A stretch of 64,000 bases of DNA from an uncultured Pseudomonadota bacterium (GTDB taxonomy: Bacteria; Myxococcota_A; UBA796; GCA-2862545). Made by a program: the position numbers and the translations under genes. The DNA lies in the NCBI GenBank assembly GCA_913061235.1, contig CAJXTB010000001.1, forward strand, positions 310,001 through 374,000, given 5' to 3'. Every line of letters starts with the position of its first letter. The first letter of the stretch is position 1. The notes beneath the pieces were generated by a model, which saw only the letters and a list, made by a program, of their open reading frames with translations, searched no databases and had not been told where the DNA came from. Of the stretch, positions 53,108 to 60,591 are shown in pieces.

Positions 53108-53464
53108 GGAAGCCCCACATGACCCGGCCAGCGCATGGTAGCGGACCACACGGAGCTGTCCGGGTAGTGAGCCTGACAGGTGCGCGGAGGCATCCAGGCT
53201 GGGCCGATGTCCGACCCCGCTCCGCATGTTGCGCTGCGGGACTGCCTGCTCACGTTTTACTGTGTGCCGCCGCGCGCTCGAGCGCGCGGTGCCGGTTTCG
53301 AGGTAGCCACACCCATGGTACGGCTAATGCCGGGCGGCAGGTCTGCTAGCCGCGGGCGTCGCCGTGTTGTTGGGCCGACCTCAAGCTCGCTAGGCAGCCG
53401 GTGAGCCGTAACGTTCCATCGGGAACTGCGAAAATTGGCGAGTCCCTCTAGAGCACTTGGCCCC
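53108..53464. other. 357-bp stretch without a convincing gene
   Basis: Short open frames here (for example 53180-53404) look non-coding. The one ordered element is a 20-bp perfect palindrome CCGCGCGCTCGAGCGCGCGG at 53270-53289. The segment lies between the PEBP gene and the msrA 3' end, i.e. at the right edge of the candidate island. Confidence 0.6.
53270..53289. repeat. 20-bp perfect palindrome
   Basis: CCGCGCGCTCGAGCGCGCGG is self-complementary over its full length with no loop. It could be a terminator-like cruciform or a recombination-linked site. No T-tract follows on either strand. Confidence 0.8.
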
Positions 53465-54082
53465 CTACGCTCCCAGCCCAATCGGGCAGCTCACCCCATT
53501 GAACCCATGATTGCAGTACCCGCCGGGATTCTTGTGCAGGTACTGCTGGTGCTCAGCCTCGGCGTAGTAATACGGCCCTGCAATCGTAATCTCGGTGGTA
53601 ATCTCGCCCATTCCAGCCTTGCTAAGCTGCTCTTGATACACGCCTTCGGTCTTGCGTGCCGTCTTCAGCTGCTCTGGGGAGGTGGCGTAAACACCCGACC
53701 GATACTGGGTTCCACGGTCGTTGCCCTGACGCATGCCTTGTGTGGGGTCGTGGTTCTCCCAGAAGGTCTTCAGGAGCGTCTCGAAGGAGACGACGGCGGG
53801 ATCAAACACGACCCGAACCGCTTCGGTGTGACCGGTCTTGCCCGTACAGACCTCGCGATACGTGGGGTTCTTTGTGAAGCCTCCAACGTAGCCAACAGAC
53901 GTTGAGAAGACGCCATCGAGCTTCCAAAAGAAGCGTTCCGCTCCCCAGAAGCAGCCCATGGCAAACACCGCGACCTCATGGCCTAGAGGTTGGTCGGTGA
54001 GCGAGTTTCCGAGCACGACGTGCTGATGCTCGATGGGCATGGCGTCGTCCCGGCCGGGCAGTGCGTCTTCTCTGTTGAACAT
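53465..54082 (-). CDS. msrA: Peptide methionine-S-sulfoxide reductase A
   Basis: A 205-residue MsrA. The active-site motif [13 protein letters not shown] contains catalytic Cys44; [27 protein letters not shown] and [21 protein letters not shown] (in outline) are diagnostic. The C-terminal tail has the probable resolving cysteines Cys190 and Cys199 ([13 protein letters not shown]). ATG 54082 follows AAGGAG. The last 84 bp recur as a fragment at 46243-46326. Reduces methionine sulfoxide in proteins with thioredoxin. Confidence 0.94.
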   Translation of the reverse strand: MFNREDALPGRDDAMPIEHQHVVLGNSLTDQPLGHEVAVFAMGCFWGAERFFWKLDGVFSTSVGYVGGFTKNPTYREVCTGKTGHTEAVRVVFDPAVVSFETLLKTFWENHDPTQGMRQGNDRGTQYRSGVYATSPEQLKTARKTEGVYQEQLSKAGMGEITTEITIAGPYYYAEAEHQQYLHKNPGGYCNHGFNGVSCPIGLGA

Positions 54083-54202
54083 ACTTGGCTCCTTCGCGGA
54101 TGCAGCAACATAAGCACATCCGCTGACGCGGCTGTCTCATGTTGTACTCAGGTGGCATCAACACACGTTGCGGGTGATGACGCTGCCATCCCTGGAGACC
54201 CC

Positions 54203-54709
54203 ATGCGTTTTGCCGTCATTGCACTCTTCCTTGCTGCCTGTGGTACGTCCCCCGACGTCACCGAAGCCCCTGCCGACGCCGTTGTTGAGCCTGTCGTTGA
54301 GCCCGCTGTCGAGCCTGTTATTGAACCCGCCACCGCACAAGCGCGCATCAACGTCAATACCGCAGACGAAGCGACCCTAAAGGGCATTCCCGGCGTGACC
54401 GAACGCATGGCCCACGAGTTCGACGAGTACCGCCCCTACGTGAGCATCACCCAGTTCCGCGCTGAAATCGGCAAGTACGTCGATGAAGCCACGGTGGCCG
54501 GGTACGAACAGCACATCTACGTGCCCATCGAGTTCAACGACTGTGACGCCGCTACGCTGATGCAGGTTCCTGGCATTGACGCAGCCGTTGCCGAACAGCT
54601 CATTGCTGGGCGCCCGTTCGCCTCTGCCGACGAGTTCACCACAATGGTCGAGGGCGTAGCATCCAATGATGCGGGTATCGCCGCCGCCGCCATGCTCTCG
54701 TCCCAGTAA
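54203..54709 (+). CDS. Helix-hairpin-helix (ComEA-like) lipoprotein
   Basis: A 168-residue lipoprotein with lipobox LFLAAC (Cys13), then a VEPVVEPAVEPVIEP repeat spacer (about 27-43). Two HhH modules follow: ARINVNTADEATLKGIPGVTERMAHEF (in outline) with its LxxIPGV hairpin, and FNDCDAATLMQVPGIDAAVAEQL with the LMQVPGI hairpin. ComEA-type proteins bind double-stranded DNA at the surface during uptake; here the domain is lipid-anchored. ATG 54203 has TGGAG at 54193-54197. Confidence 0.8.
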   Translation: MRFAVIALFLAACGTSPDVTEAPADAVVEPVVEPAVEPVIEPATAQARINVNTADEATLKGIPGVTERMAHEFDEYRPYVSITQFRAEIGKYVDEATVAGYEQHIYVPIEFNDCDAATLMQVPGIDAAVAEQLIAGRPFASADEFTTMVEGVASNDAGIAAAAMLSSQ

Positions 54710-54710
54710 G

Positions 54711-55127
54711 TTGCCCTCGGCAACACGACAGCGCACCGGCAGCCTGCTTCTGGTGCTCGCCGGAGCCGTTGGACTTGCTGCCGAGCTTGCGCTGACCGAG
54801 CACTGGCATGACAGGTGGCAGTACATTCCGTTCGCGCTGTGCCTGCTGATCAGCACGGCGAGCGTGGTGTGCCTGGTCCGACCCGGCTCCGCAGCCACAC
54901 GAATGGCTCGCGTCGTCGCGGTTCTGACCGTGATCGGCGCGTGTGTCGGCGTTGGCCAACACCTGTGGGCCAACGCCACGTTCACCGCTGAGATTCGCCC
55001 GTCGTATACGCTCTCGCAGCTGATTATTCCCGCCTTCACCGGGGCCAGTCCCGCCTTGGCTCCCGGCGCCTTGGGCCTGTTTGGCGCGTGGCTGTGGCTG
55101 ATTGCCCCGTGTCCGTCCGAGCGCTGA
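54711..55127 (+). CDS. Four-helix membrane protein of unknown function
   Basis: About 138 residues with four predicted helices (LLLVLAGAVGLAAELALTEH, PFALCLLISTASVVCLVR, MARVVAVLTVIGACVGVG, ALGLFGAWLWLIAPC). The start is uncertain: a TTG at 54711 right after the preceding stop is used here, and in-frame ATG codons at 54666/54669 overlap the HhH gene and would add an unlikely proline-rich leader. Family not recognised. The gene is co-directional with both neighbours. Confidence 0.55.
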   Translation: MPSATRQRTGSLLLVLAGAVGLAAELALTEHWHDRWQYIPFALCLLISTASVVCLVRPGSAATRMARVVAVLTVIGACVGVGQHLWANATFTAEIRPSYTLSQLIIPAFTGASPALAPGALGLFGAWLWLIAPCPSER

Positions 55128-55175
55128 CACGTCGATTGCCGTACAATGCGCGTCCCCAGTTCCAAGGAGACCGCA

Positions 55176-56336
55176 ATGGCCAAGACCGAGACCGAGAGCC
55201 TAGAAGCCATCCTCGCCAAGCTGCCGAAGGCGGACCAAGCCGAGGCGCACCGCATCCTGTACGGCGTCCTCCCAAAGACGCTTGAGATTCCGGCTAAGAC
55301 CGCAGCTCGCGCCAAAGACGGCGGCTTCGACGTTGCCGCTTATGGCTTCGGCTCAACGCCTGAGCAGAAGCGTGCACCGCGTATCACCCGCATCGGCGTC
55401 ATCCAGAACGCGGTCGTCAAGCCAACAGATGCTCCTGTCCAAGAACAGTACGACGCTATTGCCGACCGCATCGAAACTATGGTTCATGCCGCGGGCGAGC
55501 TGGGCGTCAACATCCTGTGCCTGCAAGAAGCCTGGACCATGCCCTTCGCCTTCTGCACGCGCGAAAAGACCCCATGGGTTGAGTTCGCCGAGCCCATTGA
55601 TGGCCCAAGCACCCAGCGCCTCGCGGTCCTGGCGCGCAAGTACAACATGGTCATCGTCTCCTCCATCCTTGAACGCGATGACGCTCACGGCGAGACACTG
55701 CACAACACGGCAGTTGTCATTGGAAACCACGGCAACATCATTGGTTCACACCGCAAGAACCACATTCCGCGCGTTGGCGACTTCAATGAGTCGACCTACT
55801 ACATGGAAGGCAACACCGGACACCCGGTCTTCGCGACCCAGTTTGGCAAGGTCGCCATCAACATTTGCTACGGCCGCCACCATCCACTGAACTGGTTCAT
55901 GTTCGGCATGAACGGCGCCGAGATTGTGTTCAATCCGTCCGCCACGGTAGGGGCGCTCTCCGAGCCATTGTGGCCAATTGAAGCGCGCTGTGCAGCGATT
56001 GCCAACAGCTACTTTGTGGCCGGAATCAATCGCATTGGCACCGAGACCTTCCCGAACGCCTTCACAAGCGGAGACGGCAAGCCAGCCCACAAGGACTTCG
56101 GCCACTTCTACGGCTCGTCCTACGTGGCCACGCCAGACGGCTCACGCACACCGGGTCTGTCGCGTATCCGCGACGGCCTGTTGGTGACCGAGGTCGACCT
56201 CAATCAGTGCCGCCAAGTCCGCGACAAGTGGGGCTTGCAGATGACCGGTCGACACGAGCTGTACGCTGAAGCGCTCACCAACTTGGTGAAGCCGGACTTC
56301 CAGCCACAGGTCATCAAGGACACCCACCTAGAATAG
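55176..56336 (+). CDS. Beta-ureidopropionase-like nitrilase-superfamily amidohydrolase
   Basis: A 386-residue carbon-nitrogen hydrolase very like eukaryotic beta-ureidopropionase, including the N-terminal helical region ([21 protein letters not shown]). The catalytic triad aligns as Glu118 (LCLQEAW), Lys194 (SHRKNHIP) and Cys231 (NICYGRHHP), close to the human UPB1 numbering. It would convert N-carbamoyl-beta-alanine to beta-alanine, CO2 and NH3 in pyrimidine breakdown. ATG 55176 has AAGGAG upstream, better than 55146. Other reductive-pathway genes are not in the window. Confidence 0.88.
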   Translation: MAKTETESLEAILAKLPKADQAEAHRILYGVLPKTLEIPAKTAARAKDGGFDVAAYGFGSTPEQKRAPRITRIGVIQNAVVKPTDAPVQEQYDAIADRIETMVHAAGELGVNILCLQEAWTMPFAFCTREKTPWVEFAEPIDGPSTQRLAVLARKYNMVIVSSILERDDAHGETLHNTAVVIGNHGNIIGSHRKNHIPRVGDFNESTYYMEGNTGHPVFATQFGKVAINICYGRHHPLNWFMFGMNGAEIVFNPSATVGALSEPLWPIEARCAAIANSYFVAGINRIGTETFPNAFTSGDGKPAHKDFGHFYGSSYVATPDGSRTPGLSRIRDGLLVTEVDLNQCRQVRDKWGLQMTGRHELYAEALTNLVKPDFQPQVIKDTHLE

Positions 56337-56343
56337 GTCGGCC

Positions 56344-57246
56344 CTAGGGCAGTGCCGGCGCGTCCAACCGACCTCGGGTGTACGCGTCGACCACTCCGAA
56401 GCGCTCGTGTCCAGCCTGCCAGTCCGCGTGGGCTTGGCGAATCTCCGCGTCCGTGCGTGCGACAAAGTTCCACCACAGCAAGATGGCCTCGTTGAGCGGT
56501 TTGCCACCGACCACCATGATCTTGGCGGCACCACGAGTCTCAACGTCTAGGCTGCTCCGCCCCATGCCCAAGTAGGCCAATTCACCTACCGACAGCGCTT
56601 TCCCGTCGACGGATGCCTCGCCTTCAATAACGATAACGCCATGTTCGAACCCTTCGGACAGGCCAAGCTCGCTGCGCCCAGCTTCTCCACGGGCAAGCTC
56701 GAAGCCAACCAACGGACTGTGAACGCGGGCTGGGGACGTCAGCCCCATGGCACTACCTGCAAAGACCGTCATCTCCCCTCCCGACAGGTCAAGCTTGGGA
56801 AGCTCCGCGAAGTGCTCGAACGAAGGCGGCCCGTTGCGGTCAGCGTCAGGTAGCGCAAGCCACAGCTGCACACCGTGGATGTCCCCGGATGCACCAACCG
56901 GCACTTCTTCGGAGTGACTGATGCCGTGACCCGCGGTCATCCAGTTGAGCTGGCCCGGCCGAATGACTTGCTCGGAGCCAAGGCTGTCTTTGTGCAAGAT
57001 CTGGCCGCTCACCACCCACGTCACCGTGGACAGGCCACAGTGCGGATGTGCAGCCACATCAAACTCGGTGGCTGCTACGTCAGCGGGCCCGAAGTGGTCC
57101 AGGAAGGTCCACGGACCAATCTGCCGCCGCGTCCGATGAGGCAACATCCGGCGAACATCAAGCGCCGTGCCGACCGTCCCCATCCGCGCAGCGAGACGGT
57201 CAAAGGTGGGAGCGGTTGTCGGTTGGGTGGCACGCGCAGTCAGCAA
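56344..57246 (-). CDS. Pirin-family protein
   Basis: A 300-residue pirin with two cupin domains. The metal ligands of human pirin are conserved: His67 and His69 (AAHPHCGLST), His111 and Glu113 (ISHSEEV). GLSTVTWVVSG and PGQLNWMTAGHGISHSE are hallmark stretches; GVQLWLALPD starts the second half. Bacterial pirins can be quercetin dioxygenases or modulate enzymes. It converges on the ureidopropionase-like gene (7 bp apart). Confidence 0.9.
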   Translation of the reverse strand: MLTARATQPTTAPTFDRLAARMGTVGTALDVRRMLPHRTRRQIGPWTFLDHFGPADVAATEFDVAAHPHCGLSTVTWVVSGQILHKDSLGSEQVIRPGQLNWMTAGHGISHSEEVPVGASGDIHGVQLWLALPDADRNGPPSFEHFAELPKLDLSGGEMTVFAGSAMGLTSPARVHSPLVGFELARGEAGRSELGLSEGFEHGVIVIEGEASVDGKALSVGELAYLGMGRSSLDVETRGAAKIMVVGGKPLNEAILLWWNFVARTDAEIRQAHADWQAGHERFGVVDAYTRGRLDAPALP

Positions 57247-57274
57247 GAGTGGCTCCTAGGGCGCAAGGGCGCCT

Positions 57275-57772
57275 CTACAGGTCGATGACGATTCCGAGCG
57301 CAGAGTACGGCGAACCCAGACGAAGTTGAACGGCAACGGTGTCACTAAACTTGTACCGCCCCCCAATCGCTCCGATTCCCCAGTTGTAGTAGTAGGGGTC
57401 CCGACCGGAGTCGTCGAAATACAGGTTGAAACCCGCTTCTACGAACGCTGACCACTCCTCCGAAAAGTAGAAGTTCCACTGCAACGCGACGGGAACGCCA
57501 ACGGCGAAGCCGCGACTCCCTCCGTAATCAGCGTTGTACACGTCGGCTCCAACCGACAGGTAGACCGAGTTGTTGATGGTGGACACGAAGCCGTTGTGGA
57601 CCAAGGGTACACCGAGCCGGGCTCCGAATGCGACCCCGTTGCCATACCAAGCAAACCCCGCGTGAACGCCGAGGGTCAGCGGACGTCGACCCGAAAAGGG
57701 CTGTTCAATGGGAGCGGCAACTGCGGGTGTCGCTAGGGAAAAAGCCAACGCTGAGAGGGCTAAGAGACGCAT
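57275..57772 (-). CDS. Small outer-membrane beta-barrel-like protein
   Basis: A 165-residue protein with a cleavable signal (LLALSALAFSLATPAVAA). The mature chain alternates hydrophobic/aromatic strands with Gly (TLGVHAGFAWYGNGVAFGARLG, VGVPVALQWNFYF, AFVEAGFNLYF in outline) and ends in a strand terminating GIVIDL, which fits an 8-stranded barrel in the OmpW/OmpA-like size class. ATG 57772 is chosen as the only start giving a signal peptide. It follows the FGGY kinase gene by 13 bp. Confidence 0.65.
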   Translation of the reverse strand: MRLLALSALAFSLATPAVAAPIEQPFSGRRPLTLGVHAGFAWYGNGVAFGARLGVPLVHNGFVSTINNSVYLSVGADVYNADYGGSRGFAVGVPVALQWNFYFSEEWSAFVEAGFNLYFDDSGRDPYYYNWGIGAIGGRYKFSDTVAVQLRLGSPYSALGIVIDL

Positions 57773-57785
57773 GAAACATCCATGA

Positions 57786-58988
57786 TTACACTGGAGCAGT
57801 TTTGCCAACCAGCAGGGAATAACGGGTAAGTCGAGCACTCCAGCGGGCATCATTGGTGGGCCTCACCAATCGATGCTCTAGCGGCAGAATATTGGCCGCT
57901 GGTGCTTCAACACACTCTAGGGCTAACACAGCTGCGCCAAATAACCCACATTCTAAGTCCGAAAAATCCAGAACGTCTACTTGGAATGCTGTGGATAGCC
58001 ACTGTGCGAACTGCGCCGTGGCAGCGCCACCACACACCCCAACGGGCCCTTCAATGCGCCCGAGTCGAGCACTCGAAACCGCCAACTCCAACACCAAGGA
58101 CTCCAGCCATGCGGCGTACAGTTGGTCCACATCCACTGTGGCGTCCATGCCCACAAAATGGCCAGTGGCGGCGGGATTAAGCAAGCTGCCAGCGAAGTAT
58201 GGGACACACATCACACCGCCGACCGGTGGCAAGCCTACCCCCGAACGCGGCCCCCCGAAGCGTTCGGCCATGACACCGCCTGCGGCGAGCCCTACTTCAA
58301 TGGTGTCCAAGCCCATAGATACGGACGGCGTGCGAAAGGTTCCGGGCGTGCACTCGGAATCGGACGCAATGAGCGTTCCCATAGACAGCGCGGTTCCAAA
58401 GCTCACGGCACAACGTCCCGGTGATGTCGCACCGGCTCCAACGAGCTCGCAGTTCTTGTCACCCCCCACAGCAACCAAGATGCTGCCAGCAGCGAAGGGT
58501 CCTGCACTGCACCCAATGGGCCCGTCAACTTCCCGAGTCGGTTGTCCGAGAGATGCGCCAGCACGAGTCGCTGCGTGTTCCGCCCACTCCCCTGTCCATC
58601 GGTGCACCAACAAGCTCGCGATGGATGCTTGCCGAACTGTCCGCTCAGCAACACTGGGTGCGTGCTCACCGAACCAGGCGGCAATGCCTCCAGACCTGCG
58701 GTCTTGCCACGAGATGATGGGCGTCAGCGGCACGTCCAGCGCATCAACAAGAATCGTGGTCCCACGCTGCGAGGTGAGCGCAACAACACACGCATCCTCA
58801 CCACAGACCTCGGCAACCGCCCTGTCCACAGCAGACAGAGTCGCTTCAACGGGCTGCTCAGCACGGCCCTCTCGACGACACATCGCTGGTGCCGGGTAGC
58901 TAGCCAACTGCACACACTTCCCAGTTGCGTCCCATCGCGCTGCACGAATGCGCGTAGTGCCAACATCAACCGCTACAATCGGGGTCAC
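57786..58988 (-). CDS. FGGY-family carbohydrate kinase (short form)
   Basis: A 400-residue kinase. The phosphate-1 motif AVDVGTTRIRAARWDATG is intact, as are ALTSQRGTTILVD and IISWQDRRSGG, the sugar-binding region. The C-terminal half shows SFGTALSMGTL, GAGATSPG and CGGAATAQFAQWLST (adenosine motif). FGGY kinases usually have about 500 residues; about 100 residues of the N-terminal lobe after WQDRR appear missing or reduced. The GTG at 58988 overlaps the phosphorylase stop (GTGA). Sugar specificity is unknown; the neighbour suggests a ribose or methylthioribose derivative. Confidence 0.8.
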   Translation of the reverse strand: MTPIVAVDVGTTRIRAARWDATGKCVQLASYPAPAMCRREGRAEQPVEATLSAVDRAVAEVCGEDACVVALTSQRGTTILVDALDVPLTPIISWQDRRSGGIAAWFGEHAPSVAERTVRQASIASLLVHRWTGEWAEHAATRAGASLGQPTREVDGPIGCSAGPFAAGSILVAVGGDKNCELVGAGATSPGRCAVSFGTALSMGTLIASDSECTPGTFRTPSVSMGLDTIEVGLAAGGVMAERFGGPRSGVGLPPVGGVMCVPYFAGSLLNPAATGHFVGMDATVDVDQLYAAWLESLVLELAVSSARLGRIEGPVGVCGGAATAQFAQWLSTAFQVDVLDFSDLECGLFGAAVLALECVEAPAANILPLEHRLVRPTNDARWSARLTRYSLLVGKTAPV

Positions 58989-59755
58989 GACTCGAACCGG
59001 TGAATGCGATTGGCAAAGGGCACCCCGCACCCCTCGTTCAGGAACCGGACAACGACCGCCTCGGTGGCGGCCCGGGAATCTCGCAGAGACTGCGCTACCC
59101 AATCGCCATCGTCTTGGCGCAAGGTCACACCACTTCGCTTGTGTCCAGTCACTAAGCCTGCCACCGGAATCTCAAGCTCATTCGCCAACACGACCTCGGG
59201 TCCAATGCTCATGGAGTTCACATGTGCCCCCAACGACTGAAACCACCGATTCTCACTGGCCGTCTTGGTACGGGGACCCGATTGATAAGCGAACGTCAGT
59301 CGGAGCTCACCGTGGTCCAACCACGGCGCAATCTGGTCGTTCAACATCGACGAAAACGGTCCGTCCTCCCACACCAAGTGCCCCTGCTCTGGGCTCGGTT
59401 CTGGCCACATGGTGCACGGCCCACCACCAGGCAGACGATTCTCTGGCATGAGCAAATCACCGAGCAGAACCGGCGCGAATACCGGCGTCTCGGCATCCAA
59501 CACCCCAACACTACTGGTCAGCAGCAGAGCCGAACACCCCACCTCTTTCAATGCAGCAGTGTGGGCACGAAACGGAATCTGGTGAGGCAGATACCGGTGA
59601 GGCACACCATGTCGGACCAGCACCCAGGCATCGGCGTCTGGCCAGCGAAACAAGGGAACCGTCCCAAAGGGCGTCTGCACCTGTCGTGACTCCAGAGCAC
59701 GCCCCCCCAAGGTTCCCGTTCCAAAGGCACTTCCAACGACTACGGCAACACTCAT
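58985..59755 (-). CDS. MTAP/purine nucleoside phosphorylase-family protein
   Basis: A 256-residue phosphorylase. The fold markers are VVVGSAFG at the N-terminus, RHGVPHRYLPHQIPFRAHTAALKEVG (in outline, matching the RHGxxHxxxPHxxxYRANxxALK core of MTAP/PNP), LLTSSVGVL, YQSGPRTKTASENRWFQSLG and NSMSIGPEVVLANELEIP. It would cleave methylthioadenosine or purine nucleosides with phosphate to the pentose-1-phosphate. Overlaps the lipase stop by ATGA and the kinase start by GTGA, so the three are made together. Confidence 0.82.
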   Translation of the reverse strand: MSVAVVVGSAFGTGTLGGRALESRQVQTPFGTVPLFRWPDADAWVLVRHGVPHRYLPHQIPFRAHTAALKEVGCSALLLTSSVGVLDAETPVFAPVLLGDLLMPENRLPGGGPCTMWPEPSPEQGHLVWEDGPFSSMLNDQIAPWLDHGELRLTFAYQSGPRTKTASENRWFQSLGAHVNSMSIGPEVVLANELEIPVAGLVTGHKRSGVTLRQDDGDWVAQSLRDSRAATEAVVVRFLNEGCGVPFANRIHRFES

Positions 59756-60591
59756 TCGCGCACCGAGTCAGCGACGAGCGCATGTACGACGCGGTCCAAC
59801 GAGACGCCGTACACCAACAATCCAGCATGCCCCATTCCCGGCAGCACCCACTGAGTGGCCCCATCCAACAGCGCTGATGTGGATGGGTAGACGATGAAGT
59901 CTCGCACTGCAGCGATGGTCGTCACATCCGCATGTTCAGCAATAGAATCGAACAATGGCAAGGCTGCGAGTACGGGGCTTCTGCGAGAGAGCTCCCGAAT
60001 GTCCGACGCAAACCCCAGCCCACGCGGCCCCGCTGTTCCACGATGTGGCGAGCCCAGGGTGACGATACGGCGGACCTTACCGCGTAGTTCCGGTGATTCG
60101 TCTAGGACGATTCGCAGGATGATTCCGCCCATTGAGTGACACACGACATCCACTGGCTCATCCAGCTCGCGCATGACCCGGGTCAAGGCGACGGCATAGC
60201 CGGCGAGCGGTTGAAGCGGCCGCCCCAGGTACAGCGCACGAGAGGCTCTACCCGCCTTGTACAGACGCTTGCGCAGACCCCAAAAGTTGCTCCCGTTCTG
60301 GGTAAATCCGTGTACGCACAAGACGGGAGGCCCGGTCTGCGACGGCGGAACTCGCCATCCATCCCGGGTCAGTGCAATCAGGGTCCACCACCCCAACACT
60401 ACCCACGCCCACATCTCTCGGGAATGCAACGCGACGAAGGCCACTGGTCCCAAGCGCGGCAGCTGAATGGACTTATGACGATGGTACTGAACAAACCTGA
60501 AGTGCGAGATCTGTAGCCATAGCGCAATGCCAACGACCGTCAGCACCAGCGTGAGCCCTGCCCACGAAAGAAGCGTGATTAACCAGCTCAT
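59752..60591 (-). CDS. Membrane-anchored alpha/beta-hydrolase (lipase-like)
   Basis: A 279-residue protein with one N-terminal membrane helix (LLSWAGLTLVLTVVGIALWL) and a lipase-type hydrolase: oxyanion HGFTQNGSNFW, nucleophile CHSMGGII, LGSPHRGTAGP, catalytic-histidine candidate in GMGHAGLL. The pattern is like bacterial triacylglycerol lipases or PGAP1-like enzymes. Its ATG overlaps the SelD-fusion stop (ATGA at 60588-60591) and its own stop overlaps the phosphorylase start. Confidence 0.83.
   Translation of the reverse strand: MSWLITLLSWAGLTLVLTVVGIALWLQISHFRFVQYHRHKSIQLPRLGPVAFVALHSREMWAWVVLGWWTLIALTRDGWRVPPSQTGPPVLCVHGFTQNGSNFWGLRKRLYKAGRASRALYLGRPLQPLAGYAVALTRVMRELDEPVDVVCHSMGGIILRIVLDESPELRGKVRRIVTLGSPHRGTAGPRGLGFASDIRELSRRSPVLAALPLFDSIAEHADVTTIAAVRDFIVYPSTSALLDGATQWVLPGMGHAGLLVYGVSLDRVVHALVADSVRE

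Larger units (their letters stand above)
46327..53464. mobile_element. Candidate genomic island bounded by msrA 3'-end direct repeats
   Basis: The 7.1-kb segment between the two msrA 3' ends carries an SDR, an AraC-type and a LysR-type regulator, two adjacent secreted proteins, a PEBP-family protein and non-coding stretches of 250-357 bp, looser packing than in the flanks. Elements that insert in the 3' end of a gene and supply a replacement end leave exactly this arrangement. No integrase, transposase or terminal inverted repeat was recognised, so the mechanism is open. A duplication with loss is an alternative. Confidence 0.45.

Noticed and set aside
53180-53404. 74-codon plus-strand frame near the island edge, considered as a transposase remnant
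   Set aside because: No transposase motif, inverted repeats or target duplication could be found around it.
54377-55315. Minus-strand open frame of 312 codons opposite the HhH lipoprotein and membrane protein
   Set aside because: Composition is typical of antisense reading and it overlaps three plus-strand genes with good motifs.
57853-58899. Plus-strand open frame of 348 codons opposite the FGGY kinase
   Set aside because: The minus strand carries the complete kinase motifs. The plus-strand product is low-complexity Ser/Pro/Thr-rich.
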